A stretch of DNA of 64,000 nt from positions 1 to 64,000 of the IMG/VR virus record IMGVR_UViG_3300024950_000032; one strand, written 5' to 3'. The translations under genes and the position numbers were made by a program. This DNA comes from a virus. Positions 30,413 to 39,132 of the stretch are shown in pieces. Position 1 is the first letter of the stretch. The number at the start of each line of letters is the position of its first letter. The notes beneath the pieces were generated by a model. The model was not told the origin of the DNA and did no database searches. It was given only the letters and a program-made list of their open reading frames with translations.

Positions 30413-32443
30413 TCAGGTTTCAGCAGTTTCGGGGACGTGGTCGGGGTGAACCTGCTCACCATCGACCTCAACGCTCTCGACGCTGTTGGCATACCAGTTG
30501 CCAGACACGGTGCACTGCCAACCGTAGTCGTTATGCACCCAGTCATCGTCCTCGTTTTTGAAGCGGTCGTCACAGTCATTCGAGTAGTAGTTGCCTGATT
30601 CGGCACACTCCCAGGCGTTGTCACTGTGGACGCGGCCCGAAGTGTCTTCGACCTCGATGCCTTCCTCCCAGCGATACCAGCACCCGCTGACCTCACAGCA
30701 GAAGGCGTCGTCCTGCTTGCAGTAGTCGCCGTCCTCCAGCTGGATGATCTCGTTCTCGCCCAGGTAGCGATCGTCGTACATGTCACCGTTGACCTCGACA
30801 GCGCGGTCCTCGTGAACCATGTACTCATCGCCGTTGGCGCCAAACACACTGACATAGCTATCGGCACAGCAGGAGCAGACACGGTGGTCGTGGCGACGAC
30901 CCATGTAGCTCATGTCATCGCTGGCGTAACTGTCGCCACAGTCCTCGCACTCTGCGCGGTCCTCGCCGTCGTCCGACGTGCCATCGGTGTTGCAGCAGTG
31001 GCGCTCACCCGATGAGCAAATGCTCAGGTATTCGCGGTACACATCAACGTTGTCGTTGCTGCCGTCGAGGTAGGGATAGATCGTGTCGCCATCGGAATCC
31101 GAAACTCGTCGCAACTGGGTGCCGCTGGGCCAGTCGTCGTAGTACGCATAGCCCTGCTTTTCCAACCAGGAACTGAGTTTCTCGTTGTTCTGGTTGCCGC
31201 TCTCACCCTTGCGACCCAGGTAGGCACGGACGAAGCACTTGTAGTCGTTGTTCTCAAGCACGAGTGCCCGACCGATGATCACGCCGCCCTCTTTGTGGAC
31301 GGCCATGGCCCAGCCATATTGGGGGTCGTAGCACTCGTAGGGGTGAGCGCCCCTGGTTTCCACTCTGTCCTCGTCCCACTGCATGCAGGACCAGGGGCCC
31401 TCCTTGACAGCGTGCAGCATCTCATCCATCGTCCTCACGACGGTCATGCAATCACTATTGGCCACCTTGTAGACGATGGCGCGGATCACATGGTCCTGCG
31501 CATGGGGCCAGTGACGGGTGAGGTACTTGCCAGGCGTGGTGACGGTATAGAGGGCGCGCTCGCCCTTCAACTCGGTCTGGACGTAGGCCAGACGCTCACC
31601 GTCCTCGCTCACATGCGGCCACTGCAGCGTCATCAGGTGGTAGTCGACAGGGCGACCGTAGGTCTCCCACATCAGCTTGATGGCCGGGTGCAGCTTGCGG
31701 TTCTCCTGCGCCCTGGCGTGCCAGCGGCGGCTCTTGCCAAGGACCCGAGCCAGGGTGTCGACCTCCCACTCCTCGTTGACGCGGCCTGCAAACGCAAAGT
31801 GGGCGGCGCGGTGGATGTGGTTCTGGCAGCCGGAGTGGGTGCCTGTACTGATGAACGCATTGTTGCCGGCGATGCAACGACCAGTGAGCACTGCCGTGCC
31901 GGTCACGATCGCGTGCCCGGTAACGCGGGCGTTAGATGTCACTTGAGAGTGACCGTCAACCTGGGAGTAGCCATTGACTACAGCGTTGCCCGCTACATCG
32001 GCATCACCTGTCACCACGGCAAACCCACTGACCTGAGCCATATGGCGTATGGCAGCGTGGCCTCCGATGTAGGCGTTCCCAAATACACGGGCCATGCCTT
32101 CGATAATCGCGCAGCCGGAGACGCGGGCGTCCTGGAGGACAGTTGCTGAACCTCTGACACGAGCGTTGCCGGTGACGAGTGCGATGCCAAATACCGTCGC
32201 GTTGCCGTACACCTGTGCGTCATCACCCACGAATGCGGCTTGATAGACGATGGCCTCGTCCGCGACGAAGCAATCACCGTCCTGGCTGAGGTTCATTTCG
32301 GCCCCGATCCAGCCGCCTGCGTGACCCGCCAGATAGCCTGTTGGCAAATCACGCAGCAACCTGATGCGGTGCACCTCGTGCATGCTCCCGTCCGGCGCAA
32401 CGATCGTCTTGGAGACGCCGGTGAACTCGTATTTCTTTGACAT
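30413..32443 (-). CDS. hexapeptide beta-helix (YdcK-like) protein fused to a C-terminal zinc-rich region
   Basis: 676 aa. Residues about 1-55 (HRIRLLRDLPTGYLAGHAGG, GAEMNLSQDGDCFV) match the head of YdcK-like phage proteins. From about 60 to 225 there are 20 or more hexapeptide-type repeats (such as VYGNATVFG, VTGDADVAGNAVVNG) that build a left-handed beta-helix. A middle domain contains GPWSCMQW and HPYECYDPQYGW. The C-terminus repeats CxxSGxWY/YY...VHxD units plus CEDCGDSY and CSCCADSY pairs, like LIM-type zinc modules. Function unknown. ATG 32443 has AAGGA upstream. Confidence 0.72.
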   Translation of the reverse strand: MSKKYEFTGVSKTIVAPDGSMHEVHRIRLLRDLPTGYLAGHAGGWIGAEMNLSQDGDCFVADEAIVYQAAFVGDDAQVYGNATVFGIALVTGNARVRGSATVLQDARVSGCAIIEGMARVFGNAYIGGHAAIRHMAQVSGFAVVTGDADVAGNAVVNGYSQVDGHSQVTSNARVTGHAIVTGTAVLTGRCIAGNNAFISTGTHSGCQNHIHRAAHFAFAGRVNEEWEVDTLARVLGKSRRWHARAQENRKLHPAIKLMWETYGRPVDYHLMTLQWPHVSEDGERLAYVQTELKGERALYTVTTPGKYLTRHWPHAQDHVIRAIVYKVANSDCMTVVRTMDEMLHAVKEGPWSCMQWDEDRVETRGAHPYECYDPQYGWAMAVHKEGGVIIGRALVLENNDYKCFVRAYLGRKGESGNQNNEKLSSWLEKQGYAYYDDWPSGTQLRRVSDSDGDTIYPYLDGSNDNVDVYREYLSICSSGERHCCNTDGTSDDGEDRAECEDCGDSYASDDMSYMGRRHDHRVCSCCADSYVSVFGANGDEYMVHEDRAVEVNGDMYDDRYLGENEIIQLEDGDYCKQDDAFCCEVSGCWYRWEEGIEVEDTSGRVHSDNAWECAESGNYYSNDCDDRFKNEDDDWVHNDYGWQCTVSGNWYANSVESVEVDGEQVHPDHVPETAET

Positions 32444-32500
32444 GATGTGTTCCTTCTGTGGTGTGGGTCGGCTTGTGTGCCGACCCAAATCGCAAAAACG

Positions 32501-33079
32501 TCAAACGCGGAGGTATGCCGTGCCGCTGGCCGGATCGAAGGCGAAGTCGCCGTTGAACTTGGGGAGGGAGGCGTCGTCCTGGCTCATGGAGCCGGCGAAC
32601 TCGTGGCCGTAGCGATCGATCAGGCGGATCAGCTGGTCCACGCTGAGCACCAGGACTTCGCTGCGACTGGGGGCCGGAGCCGTGTAGAGGGCCTCGTAGG
32701 CATCCAGTGCAGCACCGGGCGGCGCAACTTCGGTGTGCTTGTTGGGGATCGACGCAGCGGAGACGTAGGCCAGCTCAGGCCTTTCACCGATGAGCTGCTC
32801 TTCAGCGACACGGGCGCCGACGTAGCCGGTGAAGTGACCATCCGAGTCCAGCTCGATGTAGTCACGCGCCTCCACTGACACGCGTTCACCATCGACCTTG
32901 GCGACGCGGACGTAGCCATAGTTCACGTCGTGGGGCGACTCGATGTTGACGCTCAACGCGATGTTGGTATCGAGGGCGGCGTCGTTGCGGACACCACGCC
33001 AGACAGCCGACTTGTCGTAGCTGTTACCGTGCAGCAACTGACTGATCTGATGGCTGGCGAGCTTGAGAAGAATGGTCAT
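32501..33079 (-). CDS. phage protein of unknown function (192 aa)
   Basis: Soluble alpha/beta protein; VRVAKVDGERVSVEARDYIE suggests a beta domain and VLSVDQLIRLIDRYGHEF a C-terminal helix. Preceded by AGGAG. The stop overlaps a TTGACG box in the gap before the beta-helix gene. Not recognised. Confidence 0.62.
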   Translation of the reverse strand: MTILLKLASHQISQLLHGNSYDKSAVWRGVRNDAALDTNIALSVNIESPHDVNYGYVRVAKVDGERVSVEARDYIELDSDGHFTGYVGARVAEEQLIGERPELAYVSAASIPNKHTEVAPPGAALDAYEALYTAPAPSRSEVLVLSVDQLIRLIDRYGHEFAGSMSQDDASLPKFNGDFAFDPASGTAYLRV

Positions 33080-33158
33080 GGTGTTCTCCTGTGTGGAGGG
33101 AATGGAGCAAGCTGGGCGACCAACCCAGCAAGCACGGAATTACAGAAGTGACAATCCG

Positions 33159-33413
33159 CTACTCGAATACCGGGCGACCGCTCATCGCGTTGATCACCCA
33201 GATAGGCGGGACCGCAGGGCTCAGTGCTGCCGGGTCAGTGGGGTGCGGGTACATGGCGTTGATCGCGGCCATCGCACCGGAGGCGTACTCGATCTCAGCC
33301 TTCTTGTAGCCCAGCGACTTGGGGTTCATCCCCTGTCGCGCTGCGCGGCTCTTCCAGCTGTCGGTCACTGCGTCCTGCAGAGCCTTGCGGCCTTCCTGCG
33401 TGTTCATGTCCAT
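33159..33413 (-). CDS. small phage protein (84 aa)
   Basis: Unrecognised; helical N-terminal half (EGRKALQDAVTDSWKSRAAR). ATG 33413 has AAAGGA 6 nt upstream. Confidence 0.6.
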   Translation of the reverse strand: MDMNTQEGRKALQDAVTDSWKSRAARQGMNPKSLGYKKAEIEYASGAMAAINAMYPHPTDPAALSPAVPPIWVINAMSGRPVFE

Positions 33414-33437
33414 GATGGTTCCTTTCGTGTGAAAGTG

Positions 33438-33866
33438 TCAGAAGCAGGGCCAGAACTCGCGGAACGACTGCTCCAGCTTGCGCTTGTTGCTCGAATCTGC
33501 CCGGGTCCAGGCTTCAGCCATGGCCGAAGCGAAGTGGCCACGATCAAGCAGGCTGCGCGTCTGGGCGCAACGCTCGTCGGTATCGAGCCGGTGCATCTCG
33601 GTCAAAGCCTCAGCCTCGGTGCTGAACTGGCGCACCAGCAGGCTCTCGGCCTCACTCAGGCTGAAGTAGGCGCCGTAGTCATAGGCGTGCATCAACGCCG
33701 CTTGCAGATCGCGGCGCATGAGCCCCGGTTCAATCACGCACCTGCCCTCGATGTTGCGGGCCAGGTCGCGGATGATTGCGGTGCCGGTGTCCGAGTCGTA
33801 GAAGGACACGATGGGCTGCTGGGCCTCGGAGTACCAGCGGCCGGTGTTGAAGACGAAGAGCTTCAT
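33438..33866 (-). CDS. phage protein of unknown function (142 aa)
   Basis: Starts MKLFVFNTGRWYSEAQQPIV, then mostly helical, ending FREFWPCF. Coupled to the next gene by ATGA. No family recognised. Confidence 0.6.
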   Translation of the reverse strand: MKLFVFNTGRWYSEAQQPIVSFYDSDTGTAIIRDLARNIEGRCVIEPGLMRRDLQAALMHAYDYGAYFSLSEAESLLVRQFSTEAEALTEMHRLDTDERCAQTRSLLDRGHFASAMAEAWTRADSSNKRKLEQSFREFWPCF

Positions 33867-34354
33867 TGCGTCACCCCCACCATGTAATCCATGCGGCCAT
33901 ACTCGTACCAGTTGGCGACGTCAGGCCAGTGGGCAGCGTCCAGGTTCGTGGTGAACCCGAGCCGGGCCTCACGGGCGCCGAGACCATAGGCCGACAGGAT
34001 CGCAACCTGGTAGTCGGTGCCCAGTGCCGCAACTTCCAGGGTCTCGTCCACCTTGATGTCAGCGTCAGACGGGCTGTCGGCGTCTAGGTAGAGGTTGACC
34101 TCGATCTTGTCGGGGCGTGGGCGCAGCTCGACGTCCACCGGGATGCCCATCATCCGGCGCATGTCTTTGAGCGCGTCGATCAGGAGGTGGCCTTCTTCCT
34201 TGTTGATGCTGATGCGCCACTTGTCATCGCCCAGGGGCTCGGCGTAGACGCTGTGACCCAGCGACACCATCAGGTAGGCGACCACGTTGGCCGCGAAGTT
34301 GTTGCCGTACACAGTTTTGGTCAGCACCGGCGTTTGGGGAGAGATCATCAGCAT
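33863..34354 (-). CDS. phage protein of unknown function (163 aa)
   Basis: Alpha/beta protein with an acidic centre (DADSPSDADIKVDE). Start ATG 34354 has GGAGG 5 nt upstream and begins one base after the stop of the small zinc-ribbon gene. No family recognised. Confidence 0.6.
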   Translation of the reverse strand: MLMISPQTPVLTKTVYGNNFAANVVAYLMVSLGHSVYAEPLGDDKWRISINKEEGHLLIDALKDMRRMMGIPVDVELRPRPDKIEVNLYLDADSPSDADIKVDETLEVAALGTDYQVAILSAYGLGAREARLGFTTNLDAAHWPDVANWYEYGRMDYMVGVTQ

Positions 34355-34355
34355 T

Positions 34356-34487
34356 TCAGCCTCCGAAGGTTTTGGGACAGTTGAAGCAGCGGTAGACGGG
34401 CCGGGAGCCCGACTGGCTGGTGCGATAGCCAGCACCGCCGCAGTCGGGGCAGGTGTTGGTGTATTTGGGCTTGGATTCGGTGGTCAT
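34356..34487 (-). CDS. 43-aa zinc-ribbon protein
   Basis: Found by reading the gap directly: ATG 34487 to TGA 34356 encodes MTTESKPKYTNTCPDCGG ... VYRCFNCPKTFGG, a CPDC...CFNC four-cysteine ribbon. Its ATGA overlaps the stop of the DUF2325-like gene and its TGA precedes the next ATG by one base, so it fits the overlapping-gene chain perfectly. Probably a small nucleic-acid or protein binder. Confidence 0.7.
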   Translation of the reverse strand: MTTESKPKYTNTCPDCGGAGYRTSQSGSRPVYRCFNCPKTFGG

Positions 34488-35479
34488 GCAGACACCTCGT
34501 TAGCCTGTTGCATCCAAATCTCGGTGAGCTTGGTCTTAAGCCCGCTCACACCACCCGGCAAGCGGATCAGCTTGCTGCCGGCCGCCACCACGATGTCACG
34601 CAGACCATGGTTGATGAAGGCCACCATGGCGATGACGTGATCGTGGTTGGTCAGGGCCTTGAGGAAGCCCTTGGTCTTGGACTCCTCGGACGTGTAGAAA
34701 CGCAGTTCCAGCTCGGTGCCGAACTCCTTCTGGATCAGCGCCGCCTGAGTCGAGACCAAGCCGACGATGCACACCTTCGTGCGGTTGGGCTTGGCTGCCG
34801 GCTTCGTCTCGGGGTTGTGCTTGGCACGCTCGGCAGTTGCCAGCCCTGCGACCATCTTGTCGAAGCCACCCGGCTCGATCTTGGGTTGCGGCAGGCCAGG
34901 CGGCACGGGCGGCTTCACAGCCGGCGCCGGGGCGTTGACGTTGGGCCTCAGATCCTGGTCGACCTTGGAAGCCGGCGCATAGGTCGGCGCCAGGCGGGCA
35001 TTGACGACCAGGTTGTGCAGGCTGTCCAGTCGGGCGTCCAGGTTGGTGCCCATCTTCTCGACGGCTCGCAACAGGGCGACGTTCTGGTCCTTCAGCGCCT
35101 GCAGTTGAGGTCCAAGCCAGTCCTGCCCGTCGATCTGCTGGTCAAACAGGAGGGTCAGCTGACGCTGCTGGGACTCGATCATCGCCGTGATGGGGCTCAG
35201 GTCCACAGCAGCCGGCGCTGCCTTGGCCGCACTCTTGACCTCGGCAGCCTTAACTTCAGCGGCCTTGGCAGCCAGCTCGGCCTCGGCCCGCTGGTAGGCC
35301 TCGATCGCCGCCACCGCCTCGGCCTGGTTGTAGAAGCGGGCAGAGCCCTTGCCCTGGGGCACCTCGGCCGCAACCTTGACGCCGGCATCCTCCAGGACCT
35401 GGAGGAGTTTCTTGTGGTGGATCTTGCTCTGAGCAAGCAGGTTCGAGAAGCTAATGAGCTTCATGGGTGTCTTCGACAT
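34484..35479 (-). CDS. DUF2325-like protein with coiled coil (331 aa)
   Basis: An N-terminal helical DNA-binding-like region (LAQSKIHHKKLLQVLEDAGV), an Ala/Lys-rich coiled coil (about 60-160), a Pro-rich linker (about 180-205), and a C-terminal Rossmann-like domain (VCIVGLVSTQAALIQKEFG, DHVIAMVAFINHGLRDIVV) resembling DUF2325. A multi-domain sensor or regulator is possible. ATG 35479 has AGGAG 7 nt upstream. Confidence 0.6.
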   Translation of the reverse strand: MSKTPMKLISFSNLLAQSKIHHKKLLQVLEDAGVKVAAEVPQGKGSARFYNQAEAVAAIEAYQRAEAELAAKAAEVKAAEVKSAAKAAPAAVDLSPITAMIESQQRQLTLLFDQQIDGQDWLGPQLQALKDQNVALLRAVEKMGTNLDARLDSLHNLVVNARLAPTYAPASKVDQDLRPNVNAPAPAVKPPVPPGLPQPKIEPGGFDKMVAGLATAERAKHNPETKPAAKPNRTKVCIVGLVSTQAALIQKEFGTELELRFYTSEESKTKGFLKALTNHDHVIAMVAFINHGLRDIVVAAGSKLIRLPGGVSGLKTKLTEIWMQQANEVSA

Positions 35480-35488
35480 GGTTTTCTC

Positions 35489-35761
35489 CTAGCAGTCGCG
35501 GCGGATATGGGCGATGCCCAGGAACACGCCGTCCCTGGGGTCGCGTTGGGGGTGAACAAACAGCGACGTGCGGGTGCAGAACAGAGTTCCTGGCCCTCTG
35601 CACTCGTATCGGTTGTCCAGGTCGAACAAGCTGTGGGCGATCTCCTGCAGCTTGCGAGGGCTAGCACCTTCGGGCATTTCGCGTTCGGTCAGCGACACCA
35701 GGTAGTAGGCGTCCCAGCCCTCGATGCCGAGGTCCAGCTTGCCGATGTGCTCGTGCTTCAC
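35489..35761 (-). CDS. small phage protein (90 aa)
   Basis: Begins at GTG 35761 with GGAG 7 nt upstream (VKHEHIGKLDLGIEGWDAYY). Two Cys. Unrecognised. Confidence 0.58.
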   Translation of the reverse strand: MKHEHIGKLDLGIEGWDAYYLVSLTEREMPEGASPRKLQEIAHSLFDLDNRYECRGPGTLFCTRTSLFVHPQRDPRDGVFLGIAHIRRDC

Positions 35762-35762
35762 G

Positions 35763-36182
35763 TCAGTGCTCCGTGATGAGGGTGAGGATCAGCCGGACCA
35801 CGTTGCCCTGGCTGTCCCAGTCGAAGGCGCCCAGCTCGAACGGCGTCCAGTCACCCTCAGGGAAAGACGTGAGGTCGATGTGCTTGGACCAGTAGGGCGG
35901 GCACTCATCGGAGGTGGTCACGTTGACCACGGCCTTGCCGTCCTTCGACACCACGCTGACCAGGGTCGTGCCCACGAGGCCGGCGTTGATGTCGGTGGTG
36001 AGCTTGCGGCTGATCTCGGAGGCGAGCAGATCCACCAGCCAGTAGCAGTCCGCTGCATCACAGGCGTCACGGGCGCCGTCGCTGATCAGGAAGCGGGGGA
36101 ACAGCGGCGAATAGCGGATGGCGCTGTTCATGCCGTTGCGGGATTCATCCAGCACGCGCTGGAGTGCGTCTTGTGTGGTCAT
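35763..36182 (-). CDS. DUF6876-like phage protein (139 aa)
   Basis: Pattern YSPLFPRFLISDGARDACDA, ADCYWLVDLLASEI, then a final DLTSFPEGDWTPFELGAFDW resembles the DUF6876 family of small phage proteins. Function unknown. Strong AAGGAG leader upstream. Confidence 0.55.
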   Translation of the reverse strand: MTTQDALQRVLDESRNGMNSAIRYSPLFPRFLISDGARDACDAADCYWLVDLLASEISRKLTTDINAGLVGTTLVSVVSKDGKAVVNVTTSDECPPYWSKHIDLTSFPEGDWTPFELGAFDWDSQGNVVRLILTLITEH

Positions 36183-36206
36183 GTGGGTTCTCCTTGTGCG
36201 AAAGCG

Positions 36207-36650
36207 TCAATCCGTGGAGCAGCTCGACGAGCTGGTGTCGGACGAGCTGGTGTCGCAGCTCGCAGGCGAGGGCGCCGGCGCTGCCCAGCTGTCCGTGGCG
36301 CCGCCACCACCGAAGTCGCCGCCACCACCGGCGCTGAAGCGCTCGGGCTCGGGCGTCGGCGGCGAACTCACGTACATCGGGATGTAGGCATCGGTGCTGA
36401 TCGGGTACGGGTCCGAAACCGTGTGGCGGGCCGGCTCGGAGTGGCTCACCGAGGTGCGAGGCGACGTCGGATTGCGAGCCGGAGGCACCTGACCCAGGAA
36501 CACCGCGTGAGGCGGGCAGGGCGGCAGCGGGCGCTTCGGTGTCGATCGACGCGGGATGCGATTGTCAGGGGGCGAAGCGAAGAACTGGTCCATCGTCATC
36601 ACCTTCTTCGGCTTCAGCAAGCCGAGGCGTTCGAGGAACTTGCGGATCAT
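36207..36650 (-). CDS. low-complexity protein with Gly- and Ser/Cys-rich tail (147 aa)
   Basis: A short basic N-terminal helix (MIRKFLERLGLLKPKKV), a Pro-rich middle, then GGGGDFGGGG and a terminal Ser/Thr/Asp/Cys run. Such tails are common in small phage proteins of unknown role. Start ATG 36650 overlaps the preceding stop. Confidence 0.6.
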   Translation of the reverse strand: MIRKFLERLGLLKPKKVMTMDQFFASPPDNRIPRRSTPKRPLPPCPPHAVFLGQVPPARNPTSPRTSVSHSEPARHTVSDPYPISTDAYIPMYVSSPPTPEPERFSAGGGGDFGGGGATDSWAAPAPSPASCDTSSSDTSSSSCSTD

Positions 36651-37054
36651 TTGGCGGCGTCCTTGCAGAGGTTGATGAAGTTGGTGATGGCCTCGACACG
36701 CTTGGCGTGGAATCTGGTGTTCGTAGAGTTCCACCACTGAGGCCGACGCACGTTGACGATGCACGACCTGGAGTACTGATTCATGTAAAGCTCGATCAGC
36801 TCTTTGCGCATGTTGTGGGTGGCAAACCAGGCTTCAGCTGTGCAGGCACCAGCCAGGTAACGCATGCGGGCCTTGAGCGCCTGAGCAACTGCAGTGCAGG
36901 AGTGAGTCTCACCCTGGTTGGCCCAGCCACGATTCAGCAGCGTGATGGCATCGTCGTACACGTTCAGATCCGGCGTGGCCCTCAGCGTCTTGAACAGGTC
37001 GACCAGGCGGTCGTAGTCCTTGCGCTCTTCAGTACTCAATTTCAATTTCGACAT
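36647..37054 (-). CDS. phage protein of unknown function (135 aa)
   Basis: Helical, basic protein with several Cys and Trp (NVRRPQWWNSTNTRFHAKRV). No family recognised. Follows the preceding gene by 3 nt. Confidence 0.6.
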   Translation of the reverse strand: MSKLKLSTEERKDYDRLVDLFKTLRATPDLNVYDDAITLLNRGWANQGETHSCTAVAQALKARMRYLAGACTAEAWFATHNMRKELIELYMNQYSRSCIVNVRRPQWWNSTNTRFHAKRVEAITNFINLCKDAAK

Positions 37055-37057
37055 GTG

Positions 37058-37399
37058 TTATTCCTTGAACTCAGTTGGGACGATGATGCCGATGGACTCC
37101 ATCAGCTCCCATGCCTGCTTGGGCAGGGACATGACGCCGTCGTAGTCGGACAGCGCGACCTGGTAGCCGCGACCGTTGAACCACTCGATCAGCGGCAGCT
37201 CGGGCTTGGCCTCGAACCAGAGGCCGATCTCCTCGCACTCTTCCAGCGAAGGGATGTCCCACTCGATGAAGCCCCGGTAGTGATCGGCGGCCATGTGCAG
37301 CACCATCGAGGACTGGTGCAGCCCGCCGATCTCGGACCCGCCCCAGCTGCCGTGACGGGTCAACGGGGACGTGAAATCGATGCGCTTGACTTCAATCAT
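37058..37399 (-). CDS. phage protein of unknown function (113 aa)
   Basis: Starts MIEVKRIDFTSPLTRHG and is rich in Trp and acidic residues (FIEWDIPSLEECEEIGLWFE). ATG 37399 was chosen for its GGAGGT site; the longer frame upstream is not coding-like. Confidence 0.6.
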   Translation of the reverse strand: MIEVKRIDFTSPLTRHGSWGGSEIGGLHQSSMVLHMAADHYRGFIEWDIPSLEECEEIGLWFEAKPELPLIEWFNGRGYQVALSDYDGVMSLPKQAWELMESIGIIVPTEFKE

Positions 37400-37682
37400 T
37401 CGGCACCTCCGCAGGAGAAAGAGAGGAACCACCGGCAGGTGGGGTTGAGTCGTCGTTTGCATGGGGGACGCCCTCGTTGATGGCAGCCTCGATGCGATCA
37501 AGCGCAGCGAAGCTGATGGTGGAATCGACAAACTCAGCCACGGAGGTGCCCTCGACCTTGCGGAACACGTAGGCCTTGGGCTGCCGACCCTTCGGGGTGA
37601 GCCACACGGTTATGGCGTCCTTTATGACAGTTATGTCAAGTTGCAGTTCGAGGTCAACCTCATGGTTGAGTTTGAGTTCCAT
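37392..37682 (-). CDS. small phage protein (96 aa)
   Basis: Beta-rich N-terminal half (LKLNHEVDLELQLDITVIKD), acidic C-terminus. Start at ATG 37682 (or GTG 37685). Overlaps the next gene by 8 nt. Unrecognised. Confidence 0.58.
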   Translation of the reverse strand: MELKLNHEVDLELQLDITVIKDAITVWLTPKGRQPKAYVFRKVEGTSVAEFVDSTISFAALDRIEAAINEGVPHANDDSTPPAGGSSLSPAEVPND

Positions 37683-37692
37683 CACTGGCCCC

Positions 37693-37956
37693 TTACTTTG
37701 CTTCGGTGGCTTCGGCGACCTTGGCAGGAGCCTTGGGGACCACCTGGCTGTCCAGGTAGGCCACCAGCTTGTCGATGCCGGCCTGGCGCTCGGCGATCTC
37801 GGTCAGCAGCATCAGAGGCTTGGTCTTGATAGCCTCCAGCTTCTCGATGGCGGCCTCCTGTTGAGCGATCAGGTCGTAGATCGCGGCCATCTGCATGGCC
37901 TCGATCTTCTGGCCGTTGATGAGGGTTTGGGTGGTGACGTTGATGATGGTGGTCAT
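37693..37956 (-). CDS. nested in-frame short product of the triple-repeat gene (87 aa)
   Basis: ATG 37956 (MTTIINVTTQTLINGQ) lies in the frame of the larger gene and has AAGGA 7 nt upstream. The product is a helical protein (AAIYDLIAQQEAAIEKLEA, LLTEIAERQAGIDKLVAYLD) likely to form a coiled coil. It may be the original gene, to which the repeat region was joined. Confidence 0.45.
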   Translation of the reverse strand: MTTIINVTTQTLINGQKIEAMQMAAIYDLIAQQEAAIEKLEAIKTKPLMLLTEIAERQAGIDKLVAYLDSQVVPKAPAKVAEATEAK

Positions 37957-39117
37957 GATGTTTTCCTTGGGGGTCAATTGAGCGGATTGCTCGGTGGTGG
38001 TGAAAGTGGTGGACTCGTTGGAGTCCGGTTGGGTGGGTGCGATAGAGACGATGTCCCAATCGCGGTTGTAGTAGCTGCTTCCATCCTTGTTGTGATGGAC
38101 GCAGCCGATGGTGGACCTGGAAGTCTTGGTCCAGGTGATGAACCCGCCAGGCGGCGGATTGCCCTGCACGTACCCGAGCAGCCCGTTGTACGGACCCTTG
38201 ACCACCGTCGTGCCGTTCCTGCAGATGAAGGCAGTACCGTCAGGGAGAGCGAGGTAGTCAGGTTCGGGAGGCGCGCAGGTGACGCGATGGCCGACGAGGG
38301 TATACGGAGGTGATGAGGCGTGGACTCCGTATCGTTCCCAGGATTCCCAGCCATCCGCTCGACCCCCGAACACAGGTTTGGACTCACTGGCCCTACCGTG
38401 CCCGGTGAAGGACTGTTTGCCCTTGATGTACTCGTTACCGTTGGCGCAGATCAACACCGCACCATCCGGGAGGGTGGTGTAGTCGAAGGGCTGCTTGTCG
38501 ATGGTGGCCGGCAGTCGGTACGCAACGAGTCTCTTGCCTGCGTGGCTAGAGCAGGCACCGTCCGTGGCCCAGGTGCGCCAGCTGAAGCCTGATGGCGTCA
38601 ACTTGCTCTCACGCCAACCCGTGACGGGGCGCCCCTTTTCTGGTCTGGGCGTTTGGTGTTCGAGTTCCGGGTGGATGCCCTTCATGTACTCCGTACCGTC
38701 CGAGCAAACCAACACAGTGCCATCAGGCAGCAGGCTGTAGTCGACAACTTCCGTCTTCACAGGGGTCGACTTCACTTCCCAAGGTGGGTTGTCGTCCGTC
38801 TCGTTCATGAAGTCGCGGGTCTTGTCACGCGCTGTGCTGTGCGTGTCGCCACCGCAGTCCCGCGCCGATTCGTACCGTGCATCGAAGTAGCGGCGCAGCT
38901 GTTCAAGGTCGCAATCCGTGCTGGGTTGGTACAGAGGGCACCTCAAGACGCGCAGGTACTTGCAGATGACGAGGCGTGCGTCCCCCGGGCTTCCTCGGTG
39001 GAGGTTCGCGGGGTCGGTGTACTCCTTGTAGAACGCGCCATCGTTCTCCAGGGTTAGGGCCGCATCCTGCATCAGCGATGCTTTGGCGCGGGACTTGTAG
39101 CCGGGTGGTCCGGTCAT
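37693..39117 (-). CDS. triple-repeat LPDG protein with helical C-terminal domain (474 aa)
   Basis: After a helical N-terminus come three repeats of about 80-90 aa, each starting DY-x2-LPDG-x3-(I/V)C-x-(N/D)G-x3-x-KG (LLPDGTVLVCSDGTEYMKG, TLPDGAVLICANGNEYIKG, ALPDGTAFICRNGTTVVKG). The last 87 residues are a separate helical domain that has its own in-frame ATG and ribosome site, so a short product is likely as well. Function unknown; the repeats look like small beta modules. ATG 39117 has AAGGAG upstream. Confidence 0.68.
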   Translation of the reverse strand: MTGPPGYKSRAKASLMQDAALTLENDGAFYKEYTDPANLHRGSPGDARLVICKYLRVLRCPLYQPSTDCDLEQLRRYFDARYESARDCGGDTHSTARDKTRDFMNETDDNPPWEVKSTPVKTEVVDYSLLPDGTVLVCSDGTEYMKGIHPELEHQTPRPEKGRPVTGWRESKLTPSGFSWRTWATDGACSSHAGKRLVAYRLPATIDKQPFDYTTLPDGAVLICANGNEYIKGKQSFTGHGRASESKPVFGGRADGWESWERYGVHASSPPYTLVGHRVTCAPPEPDYLALPDGTAFICRNGTTVVKGPYNGLLGYVQGNPPPGGFITWTKTSRSTIGCVHHNKDGSSYYNRDWDIVSIAPTQPDSNESTTFTTTEQSAQLTPKENIMTTIINVTTQTLINGQKIEAMQMAAIYDLIAQQEAAIEKLEAIKTKPLMLLTEIAERQAGIDKLVAYLDSQVVPKAPAKVAEATEAK

Positions 39118-39132
39118 GGTGGGTCTCCTTGG

